A stretch of DNA of 64,000 nucleotides from Butyricicoccus faecihominis (GCF_024462775.1 NZ_JANGCE010000003.1:124001-188000); one strand, 5' to 3'; shown: positions 33,847-41,869, counted from the stretch's first letter. Made by a program: numbers and translations. Notes: generated from the letters alone by a model not told the origin.

Positions 33847-34010
33847 CAATGCCATTCAGTTAAAGTATTTCCATATGTCTGTCATCCTGAGCGAAGCGAA
33901 GGATCTCGCGCGAACGCGCGATCCTTACCGAAAATCGCGCGTTCGCGCGAGATTCTTCGGACTGTTGGCCTCAGAATGACAATACTAGGAAGCTTAGCTG
34001 AATGATATTG
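33847..34010. mobile_element. Miniature inverted-repeat element (MITE), copy 2, inside the cysK terminator
   Basis: A 164-bp relative of the element at 9406. Ends are CAATGCCATTCAGTTAAAG and the complement of CAATATCATTCAGCTAAG; the inner GTCATCCTGAG and long TCTCGCGCGAACGCGCG stem are shared. It is flanked by a perfect 10-bp duplication CTCTGTCGAG (33837-33846, 34011-34020). Without the element the flanks form AAATCCCTC-TGTC-GAGGGATTT plus a T run: the cysK terminator on the minus strand. Confidence 0.9.
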
Positions 34011-34055
34011 CTCTGTCGAGGGATTTTTTTATGTTAGGAGAGAAAAGAAAATGGT

Positions 34056-34988
34056 TTACTCGGTTACGAGCGGGGTGGAGAGGTAGCGGTCGCCGGTGTC
34101 GGGCAGCAGGGCGACGATGGTCTTGCCCGCGTTCTCCGGGCGCTTCGACAGCTCGACGGCGGCGTGCAGCGCCGCGCCGGAGGAAATGCCGACAAACAGG
34201 CCTTCGCTGTGGGTAAAGGCGCGTGCGGCCGCAAAGGCTTCCTCGCCCTTGACGCGCACGACCTCGTCGTAAATCTTGGTATCCAGCACGTCCGGTACAA
34301 AGCCCGCGCCGATGCCTTGAATCTTATGCGGGCCGCCGCGGCCCTCGGTCAGCACGGGGGATTCGTCCGGCTCGACCGCGATAATCTGAACGTTCGGGTT
34401 CTTCTCCTTTAAATAGGAGCCGACGCCCGTAATCGTGCCGCCGGTGCCGATACCCGCGACAAAGATATCGATCTTGCCGCCAGTCTGCTCCCAGATCTCC
34501 GGGCCGGTGGTCGCGCGGTGCGCGGCCGGGTTTGCCGGGTTGACGAACTGGCCGGGGATAAAGCTGTTCGGGGTCTCCTTCGCCAGCTCCTCGGCCTTGG
34601 CGATCGCGCCGGTCATGCCCTTGGAGCCCTCGGTCAGCACCAGCTCCGCGCCGTAGGCCTTGAGCATGTTGCGGCGCTCCACACTCATGGTTTCGGGCAT
34701 GGTGAGGATGATCTTGTAGCCGCGCGCGGCCGCTACCGCCGCAAGGCCAATACCGGTGTTGCCGCTCGTCGGCTCGATGATGGTCGCGCCGGGCTTTAAA
34801 GCGCCGCTCGCTTCGGCCTGATCGATCATGGCGTTTGCAATGCGATCCTTAACCGAACCCGCCGGGTTAAAATATTCGAGCTTCGCGAGAATTTCGGCCT
34901 TTGCGCCGAGCTTTTGGGCCATTTTATCCGCCGCGTAAAGCGGGGTGTTGCCGATCAGTTCGGCAAAGCTTCTTTTGATATCAGACAT
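34056..34988 (-). CDS. cysK: Cysteine synthase A (O-acetylserine sulfhydrylase)
   Basis: A 310-residue PLP enzyme forming cysteine from O-acetylserine and sulfide. PLP lysine is Lys47 in NPAGSVKDR; the phosphate loop [12 protein letters not shown] and [10 protein letters not shown] are conserved. Promoter and palindrome at 35020-35073 indicate regulation; its terminator has been split by a MITE insertion. Confidence 0.95.
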   Translation of the reverse strand: MSDIKRSFAELIGNTPLYAADKMAQKLGAKAEILAKLEYFNPAGSVKDRIANAMIDQAEASGALKPGATIIEPTSGNTGIGLAAVAAARGYKIILTMPETMSVERRNMLKAYGAELVLTEGSKGMTGAIAKAEELAKETPNSFIPGQFVNPANPAAHRATTGPEIWEQTGGKIDIFVAGIGTGGTITGVGSYLKEKNPNVQIIAVEPDESPVLTEGRGGPHKIQGIGAGFVPDVLDTKIYDEVVRVKGEEAFAAARAFTHSEGLFVGISSGAALHAAVELSKRPENAGKTIVALLPDTGDRYLSTPLVTE

Positions 34989-35019
34989 GAGGTAGTACCG
35001 CCTTTCTTGAATTCACCTA

Positions 35020-35042
35020 ATTCATATATGTTTAATATGAAT
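35020..35042. promoter_or_regulatory. Palindromic operator at the cysK start site
   Basis: ATTCATAT-ATGTTTA-ATATGAAT, a perfect 8-bp inverted repeat, lies just downstream of the cysK -10. Rrf2-type cysteine regulators bind AT-rich dyads of this sort; the actual protein is not known. Confidence 0.55.
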
Positions 35043-35044
35043 TA

Positions 35045-35073
35045 AGCATACAACCCTTTCCCGGATTTGTCAA
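35045..35073 (-). promoter_or_regulatory. Promoter of cysK
   Basis: On the minus strand TTGACA (35068-35073), 17 bases, TATGCT (35045-35050). Confidence 0.75.
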
Positions 35074-35190
35074 GGGGGAATTTTGAAAAATCGAAAAAGC
35101 CCGCGCGGCAGAGCTGCACAGGCGCGGACGATACGCAACATGCACCCGAGAAAAGACGCAAATAAAATTTGACAAAGCAGCAGAATAGTA

Positions 35191-35219
35191 TTGACATTCG
35201 ACGTCGGACTTACTAAAAT
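35191..35219 (+). promoter_or_regulatory. Promoter of the small AT-rich two-gene unit
   Basis: TTGACA (35191-35196), 17 bases, TAAAAT (35214-35219). The spacer contains the palindrome CGACGTCG, a possible operator. Confidence 0.65.
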
Positions 35220-35243
35220 AAAAAGAAAGTGAGACAAGGTCGC

Positions 35244-35429
35244 ATGTCGGACGTAAGAACAGTGTATACAACTTCGGAGGTTGCGGAAATTCTCGATATT
35301 ACGCCGAGCTACCTTTTAAGGCTGGCGCAATCGATGGAGTTAACACCGGCTGAGTTTCGGAGCGCAGGGAAGAGAAATTATCTTTTCAGCAAAGAAGCCG
35401 TGGAGAAATTGAAGAACAGAAATAAATAG
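35244..35429 (+). CDS. Small MerR/excisionase-like DNA-binding protein
   Basis: A 61-residue protein with a winged-helix excisionase/MerR-like pattern (YTTSEVAEILDITPSYLLRLAQSMELTPAEFRSAGKRNYLFSKEAVEKLK). AAGG precedes ATG 35244. Base composition is more AT-rich than its neighbours. It is followed after 15 bases by another small gene, so the pair is probably one transcript and may be an acquired unit. Confidence 0.7.
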   Translation: MSDVRTVYTTSEVAEILDITPSYLLRLAQSMELTPAEFRSAGKRNYLFSKEAVEKLKNRNK

Positions 35430-35444
35430 GGAAGGTGCGCGGGA

Positions 35445-35690
35445 ATGGATAACGGGCTATTTCATATGTTGCAGCATGGCCAAGCGGGTGAGGTTGATGC
35501 AAAAGGCGATGAACACATCGAGAGCACGGTTGATGCGTTGCGTCAAACGTTGGATCAAAACCAAAGAAAACTTTTGCTCCAAATCATTGATGAAAAGGAT
35601 TTATTCAATGAGGTCACTGCACAAAACTATTATGAATCCGGCTTTCGCGCGGCTACAAAATTAATGATCGAATGCCTATATTTGAAATGA
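35445..35690 (+). CDS. Small uncharacterised protein (DUF6809-like)
   Basis: An 81-residue acidic helical protein. The C-terminal pattern ESGFRAATKLMIECLYLK and the preceding LRQTLDQNQRKLLLQIIDEKDLFNEV resemble small clostridial DUF6809 proteins, but this match is from memory and weak. AAGGTG precedes ATG 35445. Co-transcribed with the DNA-binding gene upstream. Confidence 0.55.
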   Translation: MDNGLFHMLQHGQAGEVDAKGDEHIESTVDALRQTLDQNQRKLLLQIIDEKDLFNEVTAQNYYESGFRAATKLMIECLYLK

Positions 35691-35782
35691 GCGTACCACA
35701 AAAAAGAAAAATGATAAACCAATCATACCTGTGGGTCATGTGCAGGAAACATAAAACGGGTGACCTGCGGTTGTCTCAGGGC

Positions 35783-35824
35783 GTCAAAGAACCCCTCGCG
35801 CCGCGGCGCGAGGGGTTCTTTGAC
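35783..35824. terminator. Long perfect terminator hairpin
   Basis: GTCAAAGAACCCCTCGCGCC and its exact complement around a minimal loop, separating the small gene pair from the convergent GH3 gene. Confidence 0.85.
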
Positions 35825-35856
35825 ACGCGGTCCCATGACTTGTGGAGAAAACTTCT

Positions 35857-37005
35857 TTATGCTTCGATCAGCCCCAAATCCATTTTCCAGCGGATGACGC
35901 GCAGGGCGGCGGCGCGAATCTGCGACTGGTCCAGCTCGCCCGAAGAGAGGGCGGCCAGCACCGCGTCATACTGCGTGACAAAATCCGAGGAAATGAGCAT
36001 ATCGTTGCCCGCTTTGACGGCGAGAACAGCGGCGTCCGCGCCGTCCGTATATTCTGTGATCGCATCCATGATCAGGTCGTCGGTCATAGCGACGCCGTCA
36101 AACGCAAGCTCGCGTCTGAGCAGCTCATGCACGGCGGGGGAGAGGGAGGCGGGCAGGTTGGGGTCAACGTTGGTGATGACGTTGTGGCAGACCAGCACCG
36201 CGCCCGCGCCCGCCTGAATGCCGCTTGCAAACGGCACGAAATCGCCGTCGCGGAACCCGGCGAGCGGGCGCTCGTCAATCGCGATACCGGTGTGCGTATC
36301 GATATTGGAGCCGTAGCCGGGGAAGTGCTTGAGCACCGCGCCCATGTTATCCGCCCGCATTTGGCGCACAACGGTTTTGACATAATCCCCAGTCTCGGTG
36401 GCCGCCTGCCCAAAGGAGCGGGCGTTGATGAAATCGCCGGGATCGGTCGAAACGTCGCACACGGGCGCGAGGTTTACGTTGACGCCGATCGAGGAAAGCA
36501 GCGCGTCCTTTTCCTTGGTGTCGCTGGTGATCAGCTCCATGCCGCCCTCGCGGTAGAGCGCCTGCGGCGACAGGAACTTGCCCGCGCGGAAATTGGGGTT
36601 CGAGCTGACGCGGACCACCGTGCCGCCTTCCTCGTCCACGCCGATCAGCATGGGCGTTTTCACGGCGGCCTGATAGCTTGCGATGGTCTCCGTCACCGAA
36701 GCGGGCGTTTGCCCTTCAAAATCGCGGCCAAACAGGATATAGCCGCCGATGTTGTATTGCCCCGCGAGCGCGGCGGCTTCGGTTTCCGGGCAGCGCGCAA
36801 AGAACATCTGCGCGACCTGCTCCTCGGCGGACAGGCTGTCCACATAGGTTTCCGCCGGGTCGGCCGGCGGTTCGGGGGCGGGCGGGATATCGGTGGTTTG
36901 CTGGTTTTCCGCCTGCGGGGGCGTATCCTCTCCGGTCGCGGCGGGCTTGCCGCAGGCGCCGAGACAAACCAGCGCCAGCGCAAGGCAAAGCAGTCTTTTC
37001 TTCAT
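35857..37005 (-). CDS. Glycoside hydrolase family 3 lipoprotein (NagZ-like)
   Basis: A 382-residue exported protein with lipobox LGAC (Cys about 18), an acidic Pro-rich linker and a GH3 barrel. Key segments: GVDEEGGTVVRV, KHFPGYGSNIDTHTG (substrate-binding and general-acid loop) and FDGVAMTDDLIMDAI with the nucleophile Asp. It is likely a beta-N-acetylglucosaminidase acting on wall fragments. GGAGG lies upstream of ATG 37005. Confidence 0.88.
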   Translation of the reverse strand: MKKRLLCLALALVCLGACGKPAATGEDTPPQAENQQTTDIPPAPEPPADPAETYVDSLSAEEQVAQMFFARCPETEAAALAGQYNIGGYILFGRDFEGQTPASVTETIASYQAAVKTPMLIGVDEEGGTVVRVSSNPNFRAGKFLSPQALYREGGMELITSDTKEKDALLSSIGVNVNLAPVCDVSTDPGDFINARSFGQAATETGDYVKTVVRQMRADNMGAVLKHFPGYGSNIDTHTGIAIDERPLAGFRDGDFVPFASGIQAGAGAVLVCHNVITNVDPNLPASLSPAVHELLRRELAFDGVAMTDDLIMDAITEYTDGADAAVLAVKAGNDMLISSDFVTQYDAVLAALSSGELDQSQIRAAALRVIRWKMDLGLIEA

Positions 37006-37035
37006 ATGGATTCTTCCTCCTAAAACAGTATTTTT

Positions 37036-37064
37036 ATTATACACGGTGTGCGCCGCCATTGCAA
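37036..37064 (-). promoter_or_regulatory. Promoter of the GH3 gene
   Basis: On the minus strand TTGCAA (37059-37064), 17 bases, TATAAT (37036-37041). Confidence 0.7.
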
Positions 37065-37114
37065 AGCCTATCACATATATGGTAAGATAGGGGACGAATA
37101 GGGGGAGAGGGACC

Positions 37115-38032
37115 TTGGAAACGATAGGCCGGTTTGCGCCCAGCCCGAGCGGGCGCATGCATCTGGGCAATGTGCTGTGCGCGCTGCTCGCGTGGCTGTC
37201 GGCGCGCAGGCAGGGCGGCGCGTATCTGCTTCGCATCGAGGATCTGGACACCATGCGCTGCCCGCGCAGCTTTGCGGAGCTGATTCTAGACGATCTGCGC
37301 TGGCTCGGTCTGGACACGGATGGCGAGGTGCTTTACCAATCCGAACGCACGGCAATCTATGAAGAATACGAAGCGATCCTGCGCGAAAAAGGGCTGCTGT
37401 ACCCGTGTTTTTGCTCGCGCGCCGCGCTGCACGCGGCGTCCGCGCCCCATCTTTCCGATGGCCGCGTGGTGTACGCGGGCACCTGCCGTGCACTGACCGG
37501 GGCCGAGGCGGCGGAAAAACGGAAAACCCGCGCGCCCGCGACCCGCGTGCGCGTGCCCCATGAAACGATCTCGTTTACGGACGGCGTATACGGCCCCTAC
37601 CGGGAAGCGCTGGCCGAGGAATGCGGCGATTTTATCATTCGCCGGTCGGACGGCGTGTTTGCCTACCAGCTTGCCGTTACCGTGGACGACGCACTGTCCG
37701 GCGTGACCGAGGTGGTGCGCGGAAGCGACCTGATCTCCTCCACACCGCGCCAGATCTGGCTGCACCGGCTGTTCGGCTTTGCGCCGCCCGCGTTTGTGCA
37801 TATCCCGCTGCTGTGCGATCGGGACGGACGGCGGCTGTCCAAGCGGGATGAGGATCTCGACCTCGGCCTGCTGCGGCGGCGCTACAGGCCCGAGCAGGTG
37901 GTGGGCTGGCTGGCTTTTGCCGCCGGGCTGACCGATTCGCCGGAGCCGGTCGCGGCGCGCGAATTGATCGGCGATTTTTCATGGGAGCGCGTGCCGCGGC
38001 ACGAACTGCGCTTGCCCGATTTGATAGGCTGA
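37115..38032 (+). CDS. gluQ: Glutamyl-Q tRNA(Asp) synthetase
   Basis: A 305-residue truncated glutamyl-tRNA synthetase paralogue. The ATP motif PSPSGRMHLGN and KMSKS-like RRLSKRDED are present, as are Cys residues in PCFCSR and GTCR for the zinc site; the anticodon-binding domain is missing. It glutamylates queuosine on tRNA-Asp. The probable start is TTG 37115 after GGGGGAGAGGG. Confidence 0.88.
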   Translation: METIGRFAPSPSGRMHLGNVLCALLAWLSARRQGGAYLLRIEDLDTMRCPRSFAELILDDLRWLGLDTDGEVLYQSERTAIYEEYEAILREKGLLYPCFCSRAALHAASAPHLSDGRVVYAGTCRALTGAEAAEKRKTRAPATRVRVPHETISFTDGVYGPYREALAEECGDFIIRRSDGVFAYQLAVTVDDALSGVTEVVRGSDLISSTPRQIWLHRLFGFAPPAFVHIPLLCDRDGRRLSKRDEDLDLGLLRRRYRPEQVVGWLAFAAGLTDSPEPVAARELIGDFSWERVPRHELRLPDLIG

Positions 38033-38042
38033 ATGAAAGACC

Positions 38043-38211
38043 GGTGCGCTGCAAAATAAAAGAATGCTCCAAGCCCTTGTCATTCTGAGGAGCGAAGCGA
38101 CGAAGAATCTCGCGCGAACGCGCGGATTTTACGTGAATTCCGCGCGTTCGCGCGAGATTCTTCACTTCGTTCAGAATGACATATGGAAAATCTTTTATTT
38201 TGCAGCGCACC
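38043..38211. mobile_element. MITE-like palindromic element, copy 3 (terminator-associated subtype)
   Basis: Core TTGTCATTCTGAGG...GAATGACA with the TCTCGCGCGAACGCGCG stem matches the elements at 9406 and 33847, but the ends differ: GGTGCGCTGCAAAATAAAAG and complement. A T8 run follows immediately, so the whole 169-bp palindrome also forms the terminator of gluQ. No direct target duplication could be seen. Confidence 0.8.
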
Positions 38212-38302
38212 GATTTTTTTTCCCAAAAAGAAGCGAAGAGGGTCTGTGCAAACACACAATTCTGTGCTATACTAGAAAAAACGGAGCAAAGCGGGTGAGA
38301 CC

Positions 38303-39355
38303 ATGGGGAAGAGACCGACGATCCTAATGGTTGCCGAGCGCGCGGGCGTATCGCGCGGCACGGTGGATCGGGTGATTAACGGCCGCGCTTATGTGCGCGG
38401 CGACGTGCGGGAACGGGTGATGCAGGCCATGCGGGAGGTCGGCTATGTGCCGCTGCGCATGGATAAGGCGCAGGCGCTTGGCATGGTGCCCGCGGCAAGA
38501 CCGCTGACGCTGGGCGTGCTGCTGCCCGATTGGAGCGGCCACTTTTTAAAAGAGGTGACCATGGGCATCGAGGAAGCGCGCCGCCTGCTCGCGGATTTCG
38601 GCGTGCGCATTCTGGTGGACCAGTGCGAGACCGAAATACCGGACGAATGCTTGGAAAAGCTCGACAAGCTGCTCGCCGCGGGCGCGGAGGGCGTGGCCCT
38701 GTGCACCAAGGACCACCCGGCTATCCGCGCGCGAATCGACGAGCTGGCCGAACGCGGCGTGCCGGTCGTCACCTTCAATTCCGACGTGCCGATCAGCCGC
38801 CGGGTGTGCTTTGTCGGGCAGGATGTGCCGCGCAGCGGCAGAGTCGCGGGCGAATTGATGAGCAAATGCGTGCCGCCCGGCAGCCGGGTGCTGGCCGCCG
38901 TGGGCAATTTGGAGTTTGACGGACACAAGCAGCGGCTGATGGGCTTTTTGGACCAGATGGAAGAGCGCGGCTTTGCCCGTGAACAGATCGAGGTTGTGCA
39001 GACCTATAATGATTTTGCCATGAGCTATGAGCGCGTGCGCGGCGCGCTGCGCCGCCTGCCCGATATCGCGGGCGTTTACATGGCCAACCATTCGGTAACC
39101 GGCTGCGCCGAAGCCATCCGGGAGGAAGGGCGGCAGGGGCAGATTCGCGTGGTCAGCCACGATGTGACGGGCGGTTCGCGCCGCCTGCTGCGCGACGGCG
39201 CGCTGGATTTTGTCATCGCGCAGGATCTGCGGCGGCAGGGCTACCGCCCGCTGACGCTTTTGTACGACCTGCTGCGCCGCGAGGAACAGCCGGGCGAGCT
39301 GAGCGAATCGCCGAGCCTGCGCATCGTATGCTCGCAGAATCTGGATGATAATTGA
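38303..39355 (+). CDS. LacI-family transcriptional regulator
   Basis: A 350-residue regulator. The N-terminal helix-turn-helix (TILMVAERAGVSRGTVDRVINGRAYV) is followed by a periplasmic-binding-protein-like effector domain of the Peripla_BP_4 class (LTLGVLLPDWSGHFLKEVTMGIEEA). It lies next to the inositol-like operon at 39930 and probably controls it or the related transcripts. A -10 TATACT at 38268-38273 precedes it. Confidence 0.88.
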   Translation: MGKRPTILMVAERAGVSRGTVDRVINGRAYVRGDVRERVMQAMREVGYVPLRMDKAQALGMVPAARPLTLGVLLPDWSGHFLKEVTMGIEEARRLLADFGVRILVDQCETEIPDECLEKLDKLLAAGAEGVALCTKDHPAIRARIDELAERGVPVVTFNSDVPISRRVCFVGQDVPRSGRVAGELMSKCVPPGSRVLAAVGNLEFDGHKQRLMGFLDQMEERGFAREQIEVVQTYNDFAMSYERVRGALRRLPDIAGVYMANHSVTGCAEAIREEGRQGQIRVVSHDVTGGSRRLLRDGALDFVIAQDLRRQGYRPLTLLYDLLRREEQPGELSESPSLRIVCSQNLDDN

Positions 39356-39474
39356 CCGGCCTTTTCTGTGCTTTTTCCTGTGAAAAGCACAGAAAAAAGC
39401 ACAGGCGGCCGCGCCGCCCGGACGGAAAAAAATTTAAAAGCGCCGCGCGCGGAACGAAAAAACATATCGCGCGT

Positions 39475-39512
39475 AAAACCGTCGGAATATCGTCGATATT
39501 CGGCGGTTTTTG
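39475..39512 (+). terminator. Terminator of the LacI gene
   Basis: AAAACCGTCGGAATATC / GATATTCGGCGGTTTT plus T, with a GTC loop. A second, weaker CTGTGCTTTT/AAAAGCACAG hairpin is at about 39366-39391. Confidence 0.85.
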
Positions 39513-39578
39513 TCATATAATCGACGCTATTGCACAATCAGCCAAAAAAGTGGCCGCCGGTTTGTGCGAAATAAAGTA

Positions 39579-39607
39579 TTGACAAATCGTGTGTGCGAAA
39601 ATATAAT
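39579..39607 (+). promoter_or_regulatory. Consensus promoter of the hairpin-array leader
   Basis: TTGACA (39579-39584), 17 bases, TATAAT (39602-39607): perfect sigma-A consensus. The sequence TGTGCGAAA occurs at 39563-39571 and again at 39593-39601, bracketing the -35; these could be operator half-sites. Predicted transcription start is about 39614, giving a leader of about 315 nt. Confidence 0.8.
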
Positions 39608-39624
39608 AAAGATGCAAAAGCACA

Positions 39625-39818
39625 GAAGGGCGAATGACCGAGCATTCGTCTTTCAAGGGAACGGATGAACGCGCGCTTTCGCCCACCGCCGACAGGGAAT
39701 GACCGAGCATTTCCGAACCGGCGCGCGGCGCGGGCAAGCGGAGATCCGCCGGTTCGGAAGAACGGATGACCGAGCATCCGCACGGACGAAGGGCAGGTTT
39801 GACCGAGCAAACCGGCCC
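39625..39818 (+). ncRNA. Leader RNA with four hairpins sharing the loop TGACCGAGCA
   Basis: Four stem-loops in the untranslated leader carry the same eight-base loop GACCGAGC closed by T-A. Stems: GAAGGGCGAAT (39625-39654), GGGAAT (39695-39714), CGGAT (39763-39780), and GGGC-A-GGTTT (39791-39818), each paired to its own complement. Stem sequences differ while loop and closing pair are invariant, which points to selection on an RNA fold. A degenerate fifth site (GAACGGATGAACGCGC) lies at 39658-39674. Known RNA families with this loop are not familiar to me. Confidence 0.75.
39713..39757 (+). other. Long hairpin inside the leader
   Basis: CCGAACCGGCG pairs with CGCCGGTTCGG, with an inner GCGGAGATCCGC, between the second and third GACCGAGC hairpins. 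It is the strongest single fold in the leader and separates the array into two halves. Confidence 0.6.
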
Positions 39819-39929
39819 CCCATCCGGCAGGTGCTCGTGCATTTTCCCTTTATGGAGGAAAACCAATCACCCGGCGATCGCCGCGGCCCAAAGCCGCCCG
39901 GTCCCAACGTCAAAAAGGAGGAAGAACAT

Positions 39930-40715
39930 ATGAAACTCATGCGTTCGGCTTGCATCGAACCGATGTACTCTGAAATCCCCTTCCTTGATCGTTTTCAGGC
40001 GGCCAAGGACGACGGCTTTGAATTTGTTGAGTTTTGGAGCTGGACCGACAAGGACCTTGACGCGGTCAAGGCCGCGGCTGAAAAGGCGCAGATCGGCATT
40101 TCCGGCTTCAACGGCGACGCGGATTTTTCGCTGATCGACCCCACCCATAAGGAAAAGTACTTAGAATTTTTGAAGCAGTCGGTAGCGGCGGCCAAGAAGA
40201 TCGGCGCGCTGTCCGTTACCATCCACTCCAACGCGCTGGGCGATGGCGGCGTGGTCGTCAACCACTACACCGAACTGTCCGACACCGTCAAGATCTGCTC
40301 CATGTACGACATGCTGCTCGAGTGCGCGAAGATCGCGGAGGAAAGCGGCGTCGCCATGAACCTTGAGCCGCTGAACATCACGACCGACCACGTGGGCAAC
40401 TTCCTCGCGCACACCCAGATGGCCGCCGAGATGACCCGCCTGATCGGCTCCCCCAAGCTGAAGGTGCTGTACGATGTGTACCACATGCAGCTCAACGAAG
40501 GCTCGATCTGCGACACGATCGTAAAGAACGTCGACCAGCTCGGCCACATCCACGTGGCCGACGCGCCGGGCCGCCACGAGCCGGGCACGGGCGAGATCAA
40601 CTACCACAAGGTGTTCGAGTGCCTTGAAAACGCGGGCTACACCGGCAGAGTCGGCTTTGAGCTGTTCCCGCTGACCGATACCAAGACCGCCGCGAAGGCG
40701 ATCATGTCTTACTAA
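39930..40715 (+). CDS. TIM-barrel sugar isomerase/epimerase (hydroxypyruvate isomerase-like)
   Basis: A 261-residue AP-endonuclease-2-fold protein similar to hydroxypyruvate isomerases. Metal ligands are seen in MNLEPLN (Glu), VLYDVYHMQ (Asp/His), HIHVADAPGRHEPGTGEI and VGFELFP (Glu). It probably isomerises a keto-sugar or inosose intermediate. AAAAAGGAGG lies six bases before ATG 39930; an in-frame ATG at 39852 also has no better site. iolG-like gene follows after 63 bases. Confidence 0.85.
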   Translation: MKLMRSACIEPMYSEIPFLDRFQAAKDDGFEFVEFWSWTDKDLDAVKAAAEKAQIGISGFNGDADFSLIDPTHKEKYLEFLKQSVAAAKKIGALSVTIHSNALGDGGVVVNHYTELSDTVKICSMYDMLLECAKIAEESGVAMNLEPLNITTDHVGNFLAHTQMAAEMTRLIGSPKLKVLYDVYHMQLNEGSICDTIVKNVDQLGHIHVADAPGRHEPGTGEINYHKVFECLENAGYTGRVGFELFPLTDTKTAAKAIMSY

Positions 40716-40778
40716 TGCTACTGTCCCGGACAGTTGTAATTTAGACGAACCCATAGAAGAAGAAAGAAGGAAAATGAA

Positions 40779-41789
40779 ATGAAAGTAGGTATTATCGGTG
40801 CCGGCCGTATCGGCAAGGTGCACGCGAAGAACATATCGATGTTCGTACCTGAGATGGAGATCAAGACGATCGCCGACCCGTTCATGAACGAGGAGACCGA
40901 AAAGTTCGCGAAGCAGTGCGGTATTCCGAATACCACCAAGGACGCGAACGACATCCTGAACGACCCCGAGATCGAAGCCGTTCTCATCTGCTCCTCGACC
41001 GACACGCACTCCAAGTACATCATCGAGGCCGCCCACGCGAAGAAGCACATCTTCTGCGAAAAGCCGGTCGATTATGATCTGAACAAGGTGCACGAGGCGA
41101 TTAACGCCGCGAACGAAGCGGGCGTAAAGCTGCAGATCGGTTTCTGCCGCCGCTTTGACCACAACCACCGCGCCGTGTACGACATGGTACGCGAAGGCAA
41201 GGTAGGCAAGGTCAACATCATCAAGATCTCCTCCCGTGATCCCGAGCCGCCCCCGGTATCCTACGTGAAGGTTTCCGGCGGTATCTTCTATGACATGATG
41301 ATCCATGACTTCGACATGGCGCGCTTTCTGGCGGGCAGCGAGGTCACCGAGGTCAGCGCCATCGGTTCCGTGCTGGTCGATCCCGGCATCGGCGAGGCCG
41401 GCGACGTGGATACCGCGCTCGTCACCCTGAAATTTGAGAACGGCGCCATCGGCGTGATCGACAACAGCCGCAAGGCCGTTTACGGTTACGACCAGCGCGT
41501 CGAGGTGTTCGGCTCCGAGGGCTGCGCCCAGAACGAGAACGACACCCCCAACACCGCTGTTCTGTCCACCGCGGACGGCGCGGTACACGGCGTGGCCTAC
41601 AAGGTCATGTGGGATCGCTACACCGGCGCGTTCGTCGCCGAGATGCAAGCGTTTGCCGACGCGATCGCAAACAACAAGGAGACCCCGGTTACCGGCATCG
41701 ACGGCCTGTACCCGGTGCTGATGGCAGCCGCCGCGACCAAGTCGCTGCATGAGGGCCGCCCGGTCAAGATCTCCGAAGTGGAAGTGTAA
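40779..41789 (+). CDS. iolG: Gfo/Idh/MocA oxidoreductase, inositol 2-dehydrogenase-like
   Basis: A 336-residue NAD-dependent dehydrogenase. Rossmann motif GIIGAGRIGKVHAKN, the EKP motif (FCEKPVDYDL) and the catalytic DxxxH-type segment GGIFYDMMIHDFDMARFL are typical of IolG. It likely oxidises myo-inositol or a similar polyol. It shares the hairpin-array leader with the preceding isomerase and ends at a terminator. Confidence 0.86.
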   Translation: MKVGIIGAGRIGKVHAKNISMFVPEMEIKTIADPFMNEETEKFAKQCGIPNTTKDANDILNDPEIEAVLICSSTDTHSKYIIEAAHAKKHIFCEKPVDYDLNKVHEAINAANEAGVKLQIGFCRRFDHNHRAVYDMVREGKVGKVNIIKISSRDPEPPPVSYVKVSGGIFYDMMIHDFDMARFLAGSEVTEVSAIGSVLVDPGIGEAGDVDTALVTLKFENGAIGVIDNSRKAVYGYDQRVEVFGSEGCAQNENDTPNTAVLSTADGAVHGVAYKVMWDRYTGAFVAEMQAFADAIANNKETPVTGIDGLYPVLMAAAATKSLHEGRPVKISEVEV

Positions 41790-41828
41790 TTCCTAAAGCT
41801 ACTCTCAATCTTTCTCTCCTTAATAAAG

Positions 41829-41866
41829 AGCGCCCCGATCGTGGATACAGCCACGGTCGGGGCGCT
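41829..41866. terminator. Bidirectional terminator
   Basis: AGCGCCCCGATCGTGG / CCACGGTCGGGGCGCT with T-rich flanks, between the iolG-like gene and the convergent M56 gene. Confidence 0.88.
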
Positions 41867-41869
41867 TCT

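Noticed and set aside
39852-39930. In-frame upstream ATG (39852) extending the TIM-barrel protein by 26 residues
   Set aside because: The extension is Pro/Gly/Lys-rich and not part of the fold; the ATG at 39930 has a far better ribosome-binding site.
39699-39930. Leader hairpins as part of a coding N-terminal extension of the 39930 gene
   Set aside because: The frame is open by chance through GC-rich sequence; the hairpins occur in different phases and do not repeat at the amino-acid level.
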